Positions 51,256-60,569 of a DNA stretch of 64,000 nt are shown piece by piece. Source of the DNA: Vibrio tarriae (GTDB lineage Bacteria > Pseudomonadota > Gammaproteobacteria > Enterobacterales > Vibrionaceae); contig NZ_CP022353.1 in assembly GCF_002216685.1 (NCBI RefSeq), positions 1,550,001-1,614,000 on the forward strand. The letters are read 5' to 3'. A model generated the notes under the pieces. The model was not told the DNA's origin and ran no database searches. It saw only the letters and a list, made by a program, of their open reading frames with translations. The position numbers and the translations under genes were made by a program. Each line of letters starts with the position of its first letter. Position 1 is the first letter of the stretch.

Positions 51256-51993
51256 ATGTTTAAGCGAATTGCACCCTTTGCCGCATTGAGTTTGCTCTCG
51301 GGCTGCGCACTCACCAATGGCGATGAATACCATCAAGCGACGCTCGCCGCAATTCAAAGCTCTGAAGCCAATATGACCCAAAAAATGACGAACGTAGAAT
51401 CACAAATGGGTCTACAAAATGATTATATTGAAAGCCTTGAAAAGCAGATTCTTGAGTTAAAAACTCAAGTTAGCCAAATTAAAATGCCGCCACCGCCTGT
51501 TCCGAAACAAGCCTCTACCGCTAAGCCGTCCAATGATAAGAACGCGGCCATAACCAAACCTCGCCACGATGTGGTGTTGGGCGAAATTGAAAGTGTCACT
51601 ATTGATGCGATTAAGCAAACCTTCGATGCTCGTATCGATACGGGTGCCGCCACCTCATCACTGAACGCCGTCGATATTGAAGAGTTCGAACGCAATGGCA
51701 AAAACTGGGTGCGCTTCCACCTTGCTGATGAGAAAAACCCTAAAACAGAGGCTAACTGGATTGAAGCGCCCGTCTTGCGTTATGTGCGTATTCGCCAATC
51801 AACCAACGAAAATACCGAACGCCGCGCCGTTGTCGAGCTGTGGGTAAAACTGGGATCTATTCATGAGAAAGCGCAGTTTACCCTCGCCGACCGTTCGCAA
51901 ATGACACATCCCGTACTGCTTGGCCGAGAATTTATCCGTGATATCGCACTGGTCGATGTCAGTCGCAAATACATTCAGACCGAACAAAAATAG
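51256..51993 (+). CDS. Retropepsin-like (RimB/DUF785 type) lipoprotein protease
   Basis: 245 residues. Lipoprotein signal with LLSGC (Cys17; +2 Ala, so outer-membrane directed), a coiled coil (about 30-75), a proline-rich linker and a C-terminal aspartic-protease domain (about 103-245). Asp128-Thr-Gly-Ala (ARIDTGAATSS) is the retropepsin catalytic motif, followed by the MTHPVLLGREFIRDIALVDVS second half. The Pfam family was long called ATP-dependent zinc protease, but the motif is that of aspartyl proteases. Six bases separate it from the next gene; the three genes form one operon. The protease should act in the periplasm. Confidence 0.85.
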   Translation: MFKRIAPFAALSLLSGCALTNGDEYHQATLAAIQSSEANMTQKMTNVESQMGLQNDYIESLEKQILELKTQVSQIKMPPPPVPKQASTAKPSNDKNAAITKPRHDVVLGEIESVTIDAIKQTFDARIDTGAATSSLNAVDIEEFERNGKNWVRFHLADEKNPKTEANWIEAPVLRYVRIRQSTNENTERRAVVELWVKLGSIHEKAQFTLADRSQMTHPVLLGREFIRDIALVDVSRKYIQTEQK

Positions 51994-51998
51994 GCAAG

Positions 51999-53510
51999 AT
52001 GATGACTTCGAAAATTCCTTTTTATATTTCTGTCTTTCTGCTCTTTGCTACAGGTATCACATTGAGTGTTTTGCGCCATCAAGATTATGGTGTGCCATGG
52101 ACACCCGGCGAAACTCGTCAAGTATGGGATATTGAAGCGAGGATCGAGTTTGCAGCGCAAGGGAAAGAGGCCAAAGTTTCTCTTGCCGCACCGCTCACGC
52201 AAGAAGGCTATACCCTGATCAACGAAACTGCATCCTCACCGGGTTACGGCATTTCTTACTTAGATACTGAATCTGGTCGCCGTATTGAGTGGTCGATTCG
52301 TCAAGCGAGTGGCCCGCAAATCATCTACTACAAAGCGCAATTTCTGGTCGACCCGCAAGCCAAAGCAGTGCAAATTCCGCCAACGCAACCTATTGTAAAG
52401 CCGGCCTTTGATGGCCCAGAAGAGTCAGCCGCTGCCGCCTTGATCGACAGAGCTTCTCAGCGCTCAGCCGACCACATCACTTTTACTCGCGAGCTGATTA
52501 AAGGGCTCAACGATAGCGAAAGCCAAAACGCCTCTCTGCTGCTGAATAAGATGAGTAAAGTGGATGCCATGCAAAAACTGCTTTCTTACGCACAAGTGCC
52601 TAATAAAGTGGTCGGCGTGATCCAGTTGGAAGATGGTCGCCGCCGCCAGTCGATTCAACATATGAATGAAGTGTGGAATGGCAACACGTGGATCCTATTT
52701 AACCCAGAAACAGGTAAACAGCCGACCCGTCCTAACTTGCTTGTTTGGGATGAATCTAATATCTCTCTGCTTGATGTGGTTGGTGGGCAAAATAGCCAAG
52801 TCATGTTCAGCATGATTTCGCAAAAAGTGACACCCCAACACGCTACTGACAGTAAGGCCGCGGCTGATGGCTTACTCAATCTCTCAATCCATAGTTTGCC
52901 GCTTGAAGAACAGGCCATGTTCAAGACCATCATGTTGATCCCGATTGGCGCGCTGATCGTGGTTTTTTTGCGCGTGATTGTCGGACTCAAAACCTCGGGT
53001 ACTTTCATGCCCGTATTGATCGCGGTTGCCTTTGTACAAACCCAGCTCACCACCGGTATTGTCGGCTTTCTACTGATTGTGGGCACTGGCTTAATCATTC
53101 GTAGCTACCTCTCCAAGCTCAATCTCTTACTGGTTGCACGGATTTCAGCCGTGATCATAACCGTGATTTTGATTATTTCGGTGTTTACTGTGGTGGCGTT
53201 TAAAGTCGGTTTAACCGAAGGCTTAACCATAACTTTCTTCCCGATGATTATTTTGTCGTGGACCATTGAGCGGATGTCCATTCTGTGGGAAGAAGAAGGC
53301 GCTAAAGAGGTGCTGCTGCAAGGCGGTGGCTCACTGTTTACCGCTATTTTGATCTATCTGGCGATGACCAACACGTATGTACAACACTTAACCTTTAATT
53401 TCATTGGGTTACAGTTGGTTGTTCTCGCGGCAATCCTACTGTTGGGAACTTACACCGGTTATCGAATTTCTGAGCTGCGTCGCTTCAAGCCTTTGGTGGA
53501 GGAGAAGTAA
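51999..53510 (+). CDS. Inactive transglutaminase fused to seven membrane helices
   Basis: 503 residues. One N-terminal helix (about 4-21), a periplasmic part (about 25-300) that I recognise as the inactive transglutaminase-like domain of this family, then seven predicted helices (about 305-490: TIMLIPIGALIVVFLRVIVGL, FMPVLIAVAFV, IVGFLLIVGTGLII, LVARISAVIITVILIISVFTV, and so on). The periplasmic segment shows no Cys-His-Asp triad. Its stop shares one base with the start of the ATP-grasp gene. Proposed role, from published comparative genomics of ATP-grasp systems: membrane anchor or export channel for a peptide product; not tested as far as I know. Confidence 0.83.
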   Translation: MMTSKIPFYISVFLLFATGITLSVLRHQDYGVPWTPGETRQVWDIEARIEFAAQGKEAKVSLAAPLTQEGYTLINETASSPGYGISYLDTESGRRIEWSIRQASGPQIIYYKAQFLVDPQAKAVQIPPTQPIVKPAFDGPEESAAAALIDRASQRSADHITFTRELIKGLNDSESQNASLLLNKMSKVDAMQKLLSYAQVPNKVVGVIQLEDGRRRQSIQHMNEVWNGNTWILFNPETGKQPTRPNLLVWDESNISLLDVVGGQNSQVMFSMISQKVTPQHATDSKAAADGLLNLSIHSLPLEEQAMFKTIMLIPIGALIVVFLRVIVGLKTSGTFMPVLIAVAFVQTQLTTGIVGFLLIVGTGLIIRSYLSKLNLLLVARISAVIITVILIISVFTVVAFKVGLTEGLTITFFPMIILSWTIERMSILWEEEGAKEVLLQGGGSLFTAILIYLAMTNTYVQHLTFNFIGLQLVVLAAILLLGTYTGYRISELRRFKPLVEEK

Positions 53511-54499
53511 TGGGGTTCTCCTTTTCGTTCTCGGATTACACCTCCCCTTTTAAGCTACGCCGCAAAGGGATCATGGGGATGAATAAGCGTAACCACGCTT
53601 ATATCGGACGTTACAACGATCGTTCCAAGTACCCTTTGGTGGATGACAAGCTCAAAACCAAGCTGATCGCTCAACGGGCTGGGTGTACAGTTCCAAAGCT
53701 CATCGGCGTGATCAGCAATCAAGCCGAAGTGAAACACATCCATGAGATGGTCAAAGACTGGCCGGGGTTTGTGATTAAGCCTGCGCGCGGCAGTGGTGGT
53801 AAAGGCATTTTGGTCGTCACCTCCCATCAAGCCGGTGTGTATACCAAACCCTCAGGTTCGACCATGAATAAAGAGGATGTGGAACGCCACATCAGCAATG
53901 CTCTCGCCGGACTTTTCTCTCTTGGCGGCAAAAACGATGTGGCAGTGGTCGAAAACTTAATTCAGTTTGATGACTGTTTTGAGGGGTTCAGCTATGAAGG
54001 CGTACCCGATGTGCGGATTATCGTGTTCAAAGGTTATCCGGTCATGGCGATGATGCGCCTCTCCACTTCCGCTTCGGATGGTAAAGCCAACTTACACCAA
54101 GGTGCGGTCGGCGTGGGAATTGATATTGCCACCGGTAAAGCGGTGCGTGCCGTGCAATTTAATAAACCCGTTACTCATCACCCCGATACAGACAAAGAGC
54201 TGGCCACCTTAGTTGTCCCACACTGGGAAAGGCTGCTGACATTAGCAGCCAGCGCTTGGGAGATGACTGGATTAGGCTATCTCGGAACTGATATGGTACT
54301 GGATAAAGAAGAAGGGCCGATGGTGTTAGAACTCAATGCGCGCCCCGGACTCGCGATTCAGATTGCTAATGGCGCAGGACTCTTGCCTCGTTTGCAGCAC
54401 ATTGAAAGTTTAGGTTCTTCACTGATCTACCCAACACCCGCCGAGCGTGTAGCCTATGCAGTGCGTAAGTTTGGGGTTCACTCACCGATAGCGCAGTAA
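53510..54499 (+). CDS. ATP-grasp ligase of the alpha-L-glutamate ligase-like (RimK-related) class
   Basis: 329 residues, cytoplasmic. ATP-grasp motifs: FVIKPARGSGGKGILVV (about 86-102), the VENLIQFDD segment, a DVRIIVFKGYPVMAMMRLS strand pair, and the metal site VLELNARPGLAIQIANG near 276 (E-x-N-x-R). Such enzymes activate a carboxylate as acyl-phosphate and join it to an amine. The substrate is unknown. The start GTAATGG overlaps the preceding stop, so all three genes are translationally linked. A strong terminator follows. Confidence 0.86.
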   Translation: MGFSFSFSDYTSPFKLRRKGIMGMNKRNHAYIGRYNDRSKYPLVDDKLKTKLIAQRAGCTVPKLIGVISNQAEVKHIHEMVKDWPGFVIKPARGSGGKGILVVTSHQAGVYTKPSGSTMNKEDVERHISNALAGLFSLGGKNDVAVVENLIQFDDCFEGFSYEGVPDVRIIVFKGYPVMAMMRLSTSASDGKANLHQGAVGVGIDIATGKAVRAVQFNKPVTHHPDTDKELATLVVPHWERLLTLAASAWEMTGLGYLGTDMVLDKEEGPMVLELNARPGLAIQIANGAGLLPRLQHIESLGSSLIYPTPAERVAYAVRKFGVHSPIAQ

Positions 54500-54530
54500 T
54501 CCTGATTTTATTTACCGCGCCAACATGACA

Positions 54531-54556
54531 AAAGGCTTCCGAATGGAAGCCTTTTT
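54531..54556. terminator. Terminator after the ATP-grasp gene
   Basis: AAAGGCTTCC-GAAT-GGAAGCCTTT with TT and C flanks: a 10-bp stem and T5 on the plus strand; probably serves serC on the minus strand too. Confidence 0.88.
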
Positions 54557-54579
54557 CGTGAGCTATCAACCACATACCA

Positions 54580-55674
54580 TTAAGCGTATTGCGCTTCAAA
54601 CTCTTTCATAAAATCGACCAGCGCTTGCACACCCTCTAGCGGCATCGCGTTATAGATAGAGGCACGCATCCCCCCCACAACGCGGTGCCCTTTCAATGAC
54701 ACCAAGCCACGCGCTTCAGCCAGTTCCAAGAAGGTATCGTCCAACTCGGGTTTCGCCAGTTGGAATGGGACGTTCATCAGCGAGCGGTTGTCTGGATGGA
54801 TCTCGTTACGGTAGAAATCGGATGAATCAATATAGCCATAAAGCAGCGCCGCTTTTGCGCGGTTCACTTCTTCAATCGCTTTGACGCCACCTTGTGCTTT
54901 CAACCATTGGAAAACAAGGCCGGAGAGATACCAAGCAAAGGTAGGTGGGGTATTAAACATCGACTCTTGCTCAGCAAGAATTTTGTAATTCAGTACTCCC
55001 GGTAACAGATCGCTAGCCAAATCCAGCAAATCATCGCGCACGATGGCGATACAGATCCCCGCAGGTCCAATATTCTTCTGCGCGCCAGCGTAAATCACGC
55101 CGAATTTCGATACATCAATTTCACGAGATAAAATGGTCGAAGACATATCGGCAACGATCGGTTTGTCTGTGACAGGCAAATCGTTGATTTCGATGCCATC
55201 AATCGTTTCATTCGGGCAGAAGTGCACATAGGCAGCGTTGTTCGCAATGCGCCATTCGCTCGCAGGCAATACGGCGATTTTGCCTTCTTTTTCAGTTTTG
55301 GCGTCAAAAACATCGACAGTGCAATATTTCTTCGCTTCTTTCACTGCGCTCATCGCCCAGTAACCTGCATCAATGTAGGTTGCCGTCTCTGCATCCCCGA
55401 GCAAGTTAAGCGGTACAGCCGCAAACTGTGCACGCGCTCCGCCTTGGCAAAACAGTACTTTGTAATTATCTGGGATATTCAGAAGATCGCGCAGATCGCG
55501 CTCAGCCTGCTCGGCTACTTGAATGAATGGCTTACTACGGTGGCTAATTTCCATCACCGAAGTGCCAAGATGATTCCAGTTTACAAACTCCGCTTGTGCT
55601 TGCAGCATCACAGCCTTAGGCAAGGCGGCGGGACCCGCACTAAAGTTATAAACCGTATCGGTGTTGTGCTCCAT
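54580..55674 (-). CDS. serC: Phosphoserine aminotransferase SerC
   Basis: Converts 3-phosphohydroxypyruvate to phosphoserine (and serves in PLP synthesis). 364 residues; [12 protein letters not shown] start, [17 protein letters not shown], the PLP lysine in [12 protein letters not shown] (about 200), and the final [20 protein letters not shown] 55674 ([11 protein letters not shown]) is the family start with AGGAG upstream; the longer open frame to 55719 is not needed. Confidence 0.96.
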   Translation of the reverse strand: MEHNTDTVYNFSAGPAALPKAVMLQAQAEFVNWNHLGTSVMEISHRSKPFIQVAEQAERDLRDLLNIPDNYKVLFCQGGARAQFAAVPLNLLGDAETATYIDAGYWAMSAVKEAKKYCTVDVFDAKTEKEGKIAVLPASEWRIANNAAYVHFCPNETIDGIEINDLPVTDKPIVADMSSTILSREIDVSKFGVIYAGAQKNIGPAGICIAIVRDDLLDLASDLLPGVLNYKILAEQESMFNTPPTFAWYLSGLVFQWLKAQGGVKAIEEVNRAKAALLYGYIDSSDFYRNEIHPDNRSLMNVPFQLAKPELDDTFLELAEARGLVSLKGHRVVGGMRASIYNAMPLEGVQALVDFMKEFEAQYA

Positions 55675-55744
55675 GTGTTCATTGCTCCTGCTAACGAAAA
55701 GTGTTGTGATTAATACCACTTTTTACGCCAGATAAAAAGCGAGA

Positions 55745-55766
55745 AAAGAGGCCTTAACGCCTCTTT
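55745..55766 (-). terminator. Hairpin after the DUF945 gene
   Basis: AAAGAGGC-CTTAAC-GCCTCTTT, an 8-bp stem 30 bases beyond the minus-strand DUF945 stop; tail on that strand weak. Confidence 0.5.
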
Positions 55767-55795
55767 CCCCAAGCAACGAACGACCGCGCGAGTTT

Positions 55796-57061
55796 TTAGC
55801 CTTGCGACATCATCAGCGGCATTAACAACATGACGAGTGGCATGGTTTTTCCGTTCGGGAATACCACATTACCCTCTTTGATTTCCGCTTGTAGGGTGTA
55901 GCCTTTATCATCTTGAGTCATCATTTCCATCATCATGAGCTGGTCAATCCCTTGTGCAATAAATGGGAAAGCCGTCACCAACTGGTTGGAAATATACGTT
56001 TTAGTCTGCCCAGTCAGCGCTGGGATGACCGCCATCGGATCTTGCAATAGATTTTCCGTCCCTTCAGGCACATTCAGTCGCCAGTTCGATGCAAAATCAC
56101 CACCAGAAATATTGGCCGAGAAGTTATCCACTGAAACGAAAAATCCTTTCCTGAACAGTGCTTCCACTTGTGGCAAGATCTGCTCAACATCCTGCTCGGT
56201 CATCTCTGGCGCACCTTGATAAAGTTTAGACAGCGCTTTGGTGGCCGTGGTATCCAAATCCCCCAACGTGAAATCTAAAGCGAACTCTTTAAACTCGCCA
56301 CCGCTGTATTTCGCATCGGCAATCTTCATCTTGTGAGCTGTAGTAAAACGAGTCTGTGTGGTATCCAATCCTGAAGTGAAATGGTAAGTAAAACCACCCA
56401 TATCAAACTCCGTTTGCCCCGCTTGGTTGACACTCAGTTTATCCAGCTTGAAATTCTGTGCGCCTAGCCACAAACCATCACTCTCTTTACCTTGACCGTC
56501 ACCGATGATCTGGCTGAGTACCATTTGTGCTTGGTTTTCAAAATCCAAAATGATCTTTGGTACGTTCAGTTGGAACGTCATTTCACCCAATGTCGTTAAA
56601 GAACCGCTCATTTGCGCCGGTTCAATGGTCACCGCGACCGGCTCTTCACCTTGGAATACGTAGTTCCACTGTTCCAGCTTCACCGTGTAATCGGTGTTAC
56701 CGTTTAATTTGGTATTCGAAAGAATCTGCAGTGGAAACTCAGGGAATTGCGGCAGTGTTGATACCGCTGACACCCCCATCAGGCCATGAGTCAGTGTACT
56801 GTCGACTAAAATTTCGGTCGGAATACCTTCCGCTTCTAACTGCACCACAATCGTCGGGTCTGTGATTTTGTAACGCGTCTGCATTTGTGATGACAGATAA
56901 CCGCGCTGATAGTTAACCAGTTCAGCCTTGGTTGATGAGCTTTCAAAATTGTTGAGGCCATCTTTGATTGCAGATTCACCGATTTGACCCACCGCGAGTG
57001 GCCAACACAAACCTAGCGCAACAGCCCCACCCACTGCACCGATCATTTTTATTGATTTCAT
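55796..57061 (-). CDS. DUF945 family exported protein (YdgA-like)
   Basis: 421 residues. An N-terminal hydrophobic anchor (MIGAVGGAVALGLCWPLAVG) is followed by an extracytoplasmic beta-rich domain: LVNYQRGYLSSQMQTRYKI, TLTHGLMGVSAVSTLPQFP, LDKLSVNQAGQTEFDMGGF. This is the YdgA/DUF945 pattern; function unknown, E. coli YdgA is a membrane-anchored or periplasmic protein. The terminal part ends in a short hydrophobic VMLLMPLMMSQG. Monocistronic and divergent from the kinase gene, with about 220 bases between. Confidence 0.82.
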   Translation of the reverse strand: MKSIKMIGAVGGAVALGLCWPLAVGQIGESAIKDGLNNFESSSTKAELVNYQRGYLSSQMQTRYKITDPTIVVQLEAEGIPTEILVDSTLTHGLMGVSAVSTLPQFPEFPLQILSNTKLNGNTDYTVKLEQWNYVFQGEEPVAVTIEPAQMSGSLTTLGEMTFQLNVPKIILDFENQAQMVLSQIIGDGQGKESDGLWLGAQNFKLDKLSVNQAGQTEFDMGGFTYHFTSGLDTTQTRFTTAHKMKIADAKYSGGEFKEFALDFTLGDLDTTATKALSKLYQGAPEMTEQDVEQILPQVEALFRKGFFVSVDNFSANISGGDFASNWRLNVPEGTENLLQDPMAVIPALTGQTKTYISNQLVTAFPFIAQGIDQLMMMEMMTQDDKGYTLQAEIKEGNVVFPNGKTMPLVMLLMPLMMSQG

Positions 57062-57283
57062 AGTCGAATATTTCCTTGGGATTGAGTTTCCTTAGTTTAG
57101 GTGACGAAACTCGTACAAGATACAAATAATTGTCAACATTTGTGCAAACAACGGGAAAAGTATGAATCAAATCAGAGTATTGAATTGCAACAGTCTTGAT
57201 TGGAAATTCTCCAACTCTGCTCCCACTTCATCAGCGCCATCCCTGCTAAAGTAACAGCGTGAACCCTTGCCAGAGAAAAGGTT

Positions 57284-59239
57284 GTGAATCGCTACGCCCT
57301 GCTCATTTTAGATAACAATCCGGTCAGTATTGAACAATGGCGTCAAGAACTGTCTGGTTTTGCCAGTAAATTCGACCTATGCAGCGCTGAATCCATTGAT
57401 GAAGCTCAGCAGTGGCTTGAATTTATTGAACAACGTGAACAGATCGCCGCGTTAGTTATCGCCAGTCATCACGAAGCGCTCAATGGTGCGGATTTTTTGA
57501 TTCGATTAGATAAAGTGGCGCACACCAAACACGCTCGCAAAGTTCTGGTGAGTGGTGGACAAGATATCCAAGCCATTCTGAGCGCGGTCAACGAAGGTCG
57601 CTTAGACTACTGCTTGACTAAACCACTGCAAGATAACGTGCTACGCAAAACAGCTTTACAAGAACTGACCTCCTTTGTTCTTGAACACGATAAAGACAAT
57701 ATCTTGAGCTACAGCACGGTGTTGGATCAGCAGCGTCTGTTACGCGCGCACATCGATAACAAGATGCGCAGCTACCGTGAAGGATTCATCACGGATTATC
57801 ACCGCTTATCCGATAGTGAATTAGCCGAAAAAGTGATTGGTGCGCTGTACCAGTTTTTTGATGAGAAAGACGAGACTCAAGCGTGCCGAACCTATTCCGC
57901 GCAGCATTTACTGACCGAAGAGGGCGAGCCTAACCGTTTCTTATGGTTTATCACCGAAGGCGAAGTGGCTTTATATAAGCGAGACGATCTTGGCCAACAG
58001 CGTGAAGTGGTACGCCATAAAAAAGGCAATATTATCGGCGGTATGTCATTTGTGACTGGCGAACCCTCTTTTTCGACTGCGATCACCCTAACCCAGACTG
58101 AAGTGATAAAACTTGATCGTGATGTGTTCGCCAAAGTCATGCATAACGACACCAGCCTACTGCCACTGTTTACCAACTTACTTCTGCGCCATTTTAATCG
58201 TCGATTGCAACGCAGCATTACCACGAAACTTGAACTCCAAAAAACGTTGGAGTCTTTAGAGTCTGCCCATCAACAATTGATGGAGCGTGAAAAAATGGCG
58301 ATGTTAGGACAACTGGTGGCAGGCGTTGCCCACGAGTTGAATAATCCGGTCGCTGCCATTTTGCGCGGTACTGAAACCTTATCCAGCCATATTGGACACT
58401 TGATTGAGGGTGAAGAGCGAGCACCAACCGAACAATTAGGTGCGCAATTATTGCAAAAAGCCATGCAGGCTAAACCGATCTCCACTTCCGAAGAGCGTCA
58501 CAAAGCCAAACAGTTAGAAGAGCTTATTCATCACCGTTTAATCGCCAAAAAAATGGTCAAATTGGGCTTGGATGACGATGAGGCCATGATCCAACTTGCC
58601 AAAAGTCGACCGGAAATAGCGCAAAAACAACTTGAACAGCTGGAAAGCTATCACATCACCGGCAGTACTCTGCGTTCAATCCAAGTCTGTGCCCAGCGGA
58701 TTGCTGACATGGTGAAAAGCCTTAAAGGCTATGCACGCCCTGACGATGAAACTTATCGACTCTCCGATATTCATGAAGGGATAGAAGATACCTTGGTCAT
58801 TTTTGAAAATCGCCTAAAACGGCATAGTGTCGAAAAAGAGTACGCACAATTACCATTAATCTATTGTTTGCCGATTGCGCTACAGCAAGTGTGGACCAAT
58901 CTCATCTCAAATGCGATTGACGCTTTTCCTGAACATGGCGTATTGCGAATTGAAACCGAGCAGCAACGTCGTCAAGATATCGACTACGCCGTGATTCGCT
59001 TCACCGACAATGGTTGTGGCATTCCACAAGAGTTACAGCAGCAGATTTTTGCCCTCAACTACACCACCAAACGAGAAGGCAACTTTGGTCTTGGGATTGG
59101 CCTATCTGTCTGTCAACAGATCATTATGCAACATCAAGGTTGGATTGATGTCGACTCCCAACCTAACCACTACACCACCATGACGGTGTGGCTGCCTTTA
59201 ATGGCATCCGCACCCACCTTGGCAAGGAGCAAGCCATGA
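57284..59239 (+). CDS. Soluble histidine kinase with degenerate receiver and cNMP-like domain
   Basis: 651 residues, no membrane segment. Order: a receiver-like domain (1-125) with Asp10 and Lys113 (LTKPL) but no phospho-acceptor Asp (Ser61 in LVIASHHEA); a helical linker; a cyclic-nucleotide-binding-like domain (about 200-295) whose phosphate cassette reads GGMSFVTGEPSFSTA and lacks the usual Arg; then DHp with His350 (GVAHELNNPVAAIL). About 90 residues intervene before the second DHp helix (about 468-485), followed by a complete ATPase domain (N box NLISNAIDAF, DNGCGIP, FGLGIGLSV). So the kinase should be active, with the N-terminal modules acting as non-phosphorylated sensors. Start GTG 57284. 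Overlaps its cognate receiver. Confidence 0.85.
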   Translation: MNRYALLILDNNPVSIEQWRQELSGFASKFDLCSAESIDEAQQWLEFIEQREQIAALVIASHHEALNGADFLIRLDKVAHTKHARKVLVSGGQDIQAILSAVNEGRLDYCLTKPLQDNVLRKTALQELTSFVLEHDKDNILSYSTVLDQQRLLRAHIDNKMRSYREGFITDYHRLSDSELAEKVIGALYQFFDEKDETQACRTYSAQHLLTEEGEPNRFLWFITEGEVALYKRDDLGQQREVVRHKKGNIIGGMSFVTGEPSFSTAITLTQTEVIKLDRDVFAKVMHNDTSLLPLFTNLLLRHFNRRLQRSITTKLELQKTLESLESAHQQLMEREKMAMLGQLVAGVAHELNNPVAAILRGTETLSSHIGHLIEGEERAPTEQLGAQLLQKAMQAKPISTSEERHKAKQLEELIHHRLIAKKMVKLGLDDDEAMIQLAKSRPEIAQKQLEQLESYHITGSTLRSIQVCAQRIADMVKSLKGYARPDDETYRLSDIHEGIEDTLVIFENRLKRHSVEKEYAQLPLIYCLPIALQQVWTNLISNAIDAFPEHGVLRIETEQQRRQDIDYAVIRFTDNGCGIPQELQQQIFALNYTTKREGNFGLGIGLSVCQQIIMQHQGWIDVDSQPNHYTTMTVWLPLMASAPTLARSKP

Positions 59240-59733
59240 ACAAATTTTTGATTTTATGTGTGGATGACGAACGAGAAGTGCTCGACAGTGTGGTGCAAGA
59301 TCTCGACTGTTTTGAAGAGCATTTCATTATTGAAGCGGCCGAATCGGTTGCGGAAGCGAAATCCGTGATTGAGGATTATCGCCAAGAGGCGATCCCTCTC
59401 GCACTGATCCTGTGTGATCACATCATGCCGGAGCAGACTGGCATTCAATTTCTTATTGAGCTCAACCAAGAAGCCGATACCACCAAAACACGCAAGATGT
59501 TACTCACAGGCCAAGCCGGGCTGGAAGATACCGTTCAAGCCGTTAACCATGCCAGTTTACACTTTTACATCGCTAAGCCTTGGCATGGCGAACAACTGCG
59601 CCAAGCCGTAAAAGAGCAATTGACTCATTACGTGATTGAGAACGAAGAGGACTTAATGCCTTGGATTCAAATTCTCGATGCAGAAAAAATTCTAAATGCG
59701 ATCGCCGCTAAAAGAATGAGCTTTGGCGAATAG
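59236..59733 (+). CDS. Stand-alone response regulator (receiver only)
   Basis: 165 residues. A full receiver: Asp10-Asp11 (CVDDER), phospho-acceptor Asp61 (LILCDHIMPEQTG), Thr91 (LLTGQAG) and Lys114 (YIAKPW). The C-terminal 40 residues are helical without a recognisable output domain. The ATG at 59236 overlaps the kinase stop as ATGA. It is the likely partner of the upstream kinase and may act by protein-protein contact. Nothing in the sequence shows its target. Confidence 0.86.
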   Translation: MNKFLILCVDDEREVLDSVVQDLDCFEEHFIIEAAESVAEAKSVIEDYRQEAIPLALILCDHIMPEQTGIQFLIELNQEADTTKTRKMLLTGQAGLEDTVQAVNHASLHFYIAKPWHGEQLRQAVKEQLTHYVIENEEDLMPWIQILDAEKILNAIAAKRMSFGE

Positions 59734-59923
59734 GGAATTTGGCACTCTAATTGCTTAAATTTCATATGAACGACAAAACTCTGACATTTTTTGATAGTAG
59801 CTTGATACATCAATGCTTTATGATGTCAAACCATGAACCCGGAGTCGATTTTAAGGCTTCAGTCACTGCAACTTTCAGGTAGTGGCCTTGGAATTAATCA
59901 GAAGATAAAGGTTTATCTTAATT

Positions 59924-60472
59924 ATGCGTAAAACAATCGTTGCAACTGCACTACTTCTCGTCGCTGGCTCGGCACTGGCTGAAGGTGAGCGTGATAGCCG
60001 TACCGTAATGAGCAACTTTAGCTATGACTATGTAGAAGCGCGCATCGGCGCCAGCCCTATGACTTTTGGTGCTGCGATGAGCCGCTCTGTTCACCCTAAT
60101 GCTCACCTGATTGGTCGAATCGACTCTGAATTTGAAAGTGACTACGATGTCGCGGCCGGATTTGGATTCCACGCGCCGGTCAATAACTGGGCAGATCTTA
60201 CCGGTGAAATGCTGTTTCGTTTAGTCGATGATCGCAAACGCTCTAGCACCGATACCGGCATGGAACTAAATATCGGTATTCGCCAGTGGCTAGGACCTCA
60301 ACTTGAGGTGGGCGGTAAGGCGGGTTACGTCTCTATCGACAACAATGATGATTGGCTAGGCTCAGTGTATGCACGCTTCCACGCAACCGAGCTATTCTCT
60401 CTCGGTGCAGAAGCTCGCATAAACGACTTTTACGACGATCAGTTGATGTTCACAGCTCGCTTTAACTTCTGA
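59924..60472 (+). CDS. Small outer-membrane beta-barrel protein
   Basis: 182 residues. A signal peptide (MRKTIVATALLLVAGSALA, cleaved before EGERDS) and a barrel-like body with alternating residues, ending in the outer-membrane signature MFTARFNF (C-terminal Phe). LGSVYARFHATELFSLGAEARI looks like two adjacent strands; the size suits eight strands. I do not assign a function. Monocistronic. Converges with tfoX at a strong terminator. Confidence 0.76.
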   Translation: MRKTIVATALLLVAGSALAEGERDSRTVMSNFSYDYVEARIGASPMTFGAAMSRSVHPNAHLIGRIDSEFESDYDVAAGFGFHAPVNNWADLTGEMLFRLVDDRKRSSTDTGMELNIGIRQWLGPQLEVGGKAGYVSIDNNDDWLGSVYARFHATELFSLGAEARINDFYDDQLMFTARFNF

Positions 60473-60497
60473 TCCGTTAGCGTTCATCGCGATACAG

Positions 60498-60537
60498 TAA
60501 AAAGCCATAAGCCAGAAATCTGGCTTATGGCTTTTTA
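60498..60537. terminator. Bidirectional terminator between the barrel gene and tfoX
   Basis: TAAAAAGCCATAAGCCAG-AAAT-CTGGCTTATGGCTTTTTA is an 18-bp perfect stem with a four-base loop; A/T ends supply U-tracts on both strands. Confidence 0.95.
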
Positions 60538-60569
60538 TGATTGATTGAGAACGTGGGTAACGCTTTAAC

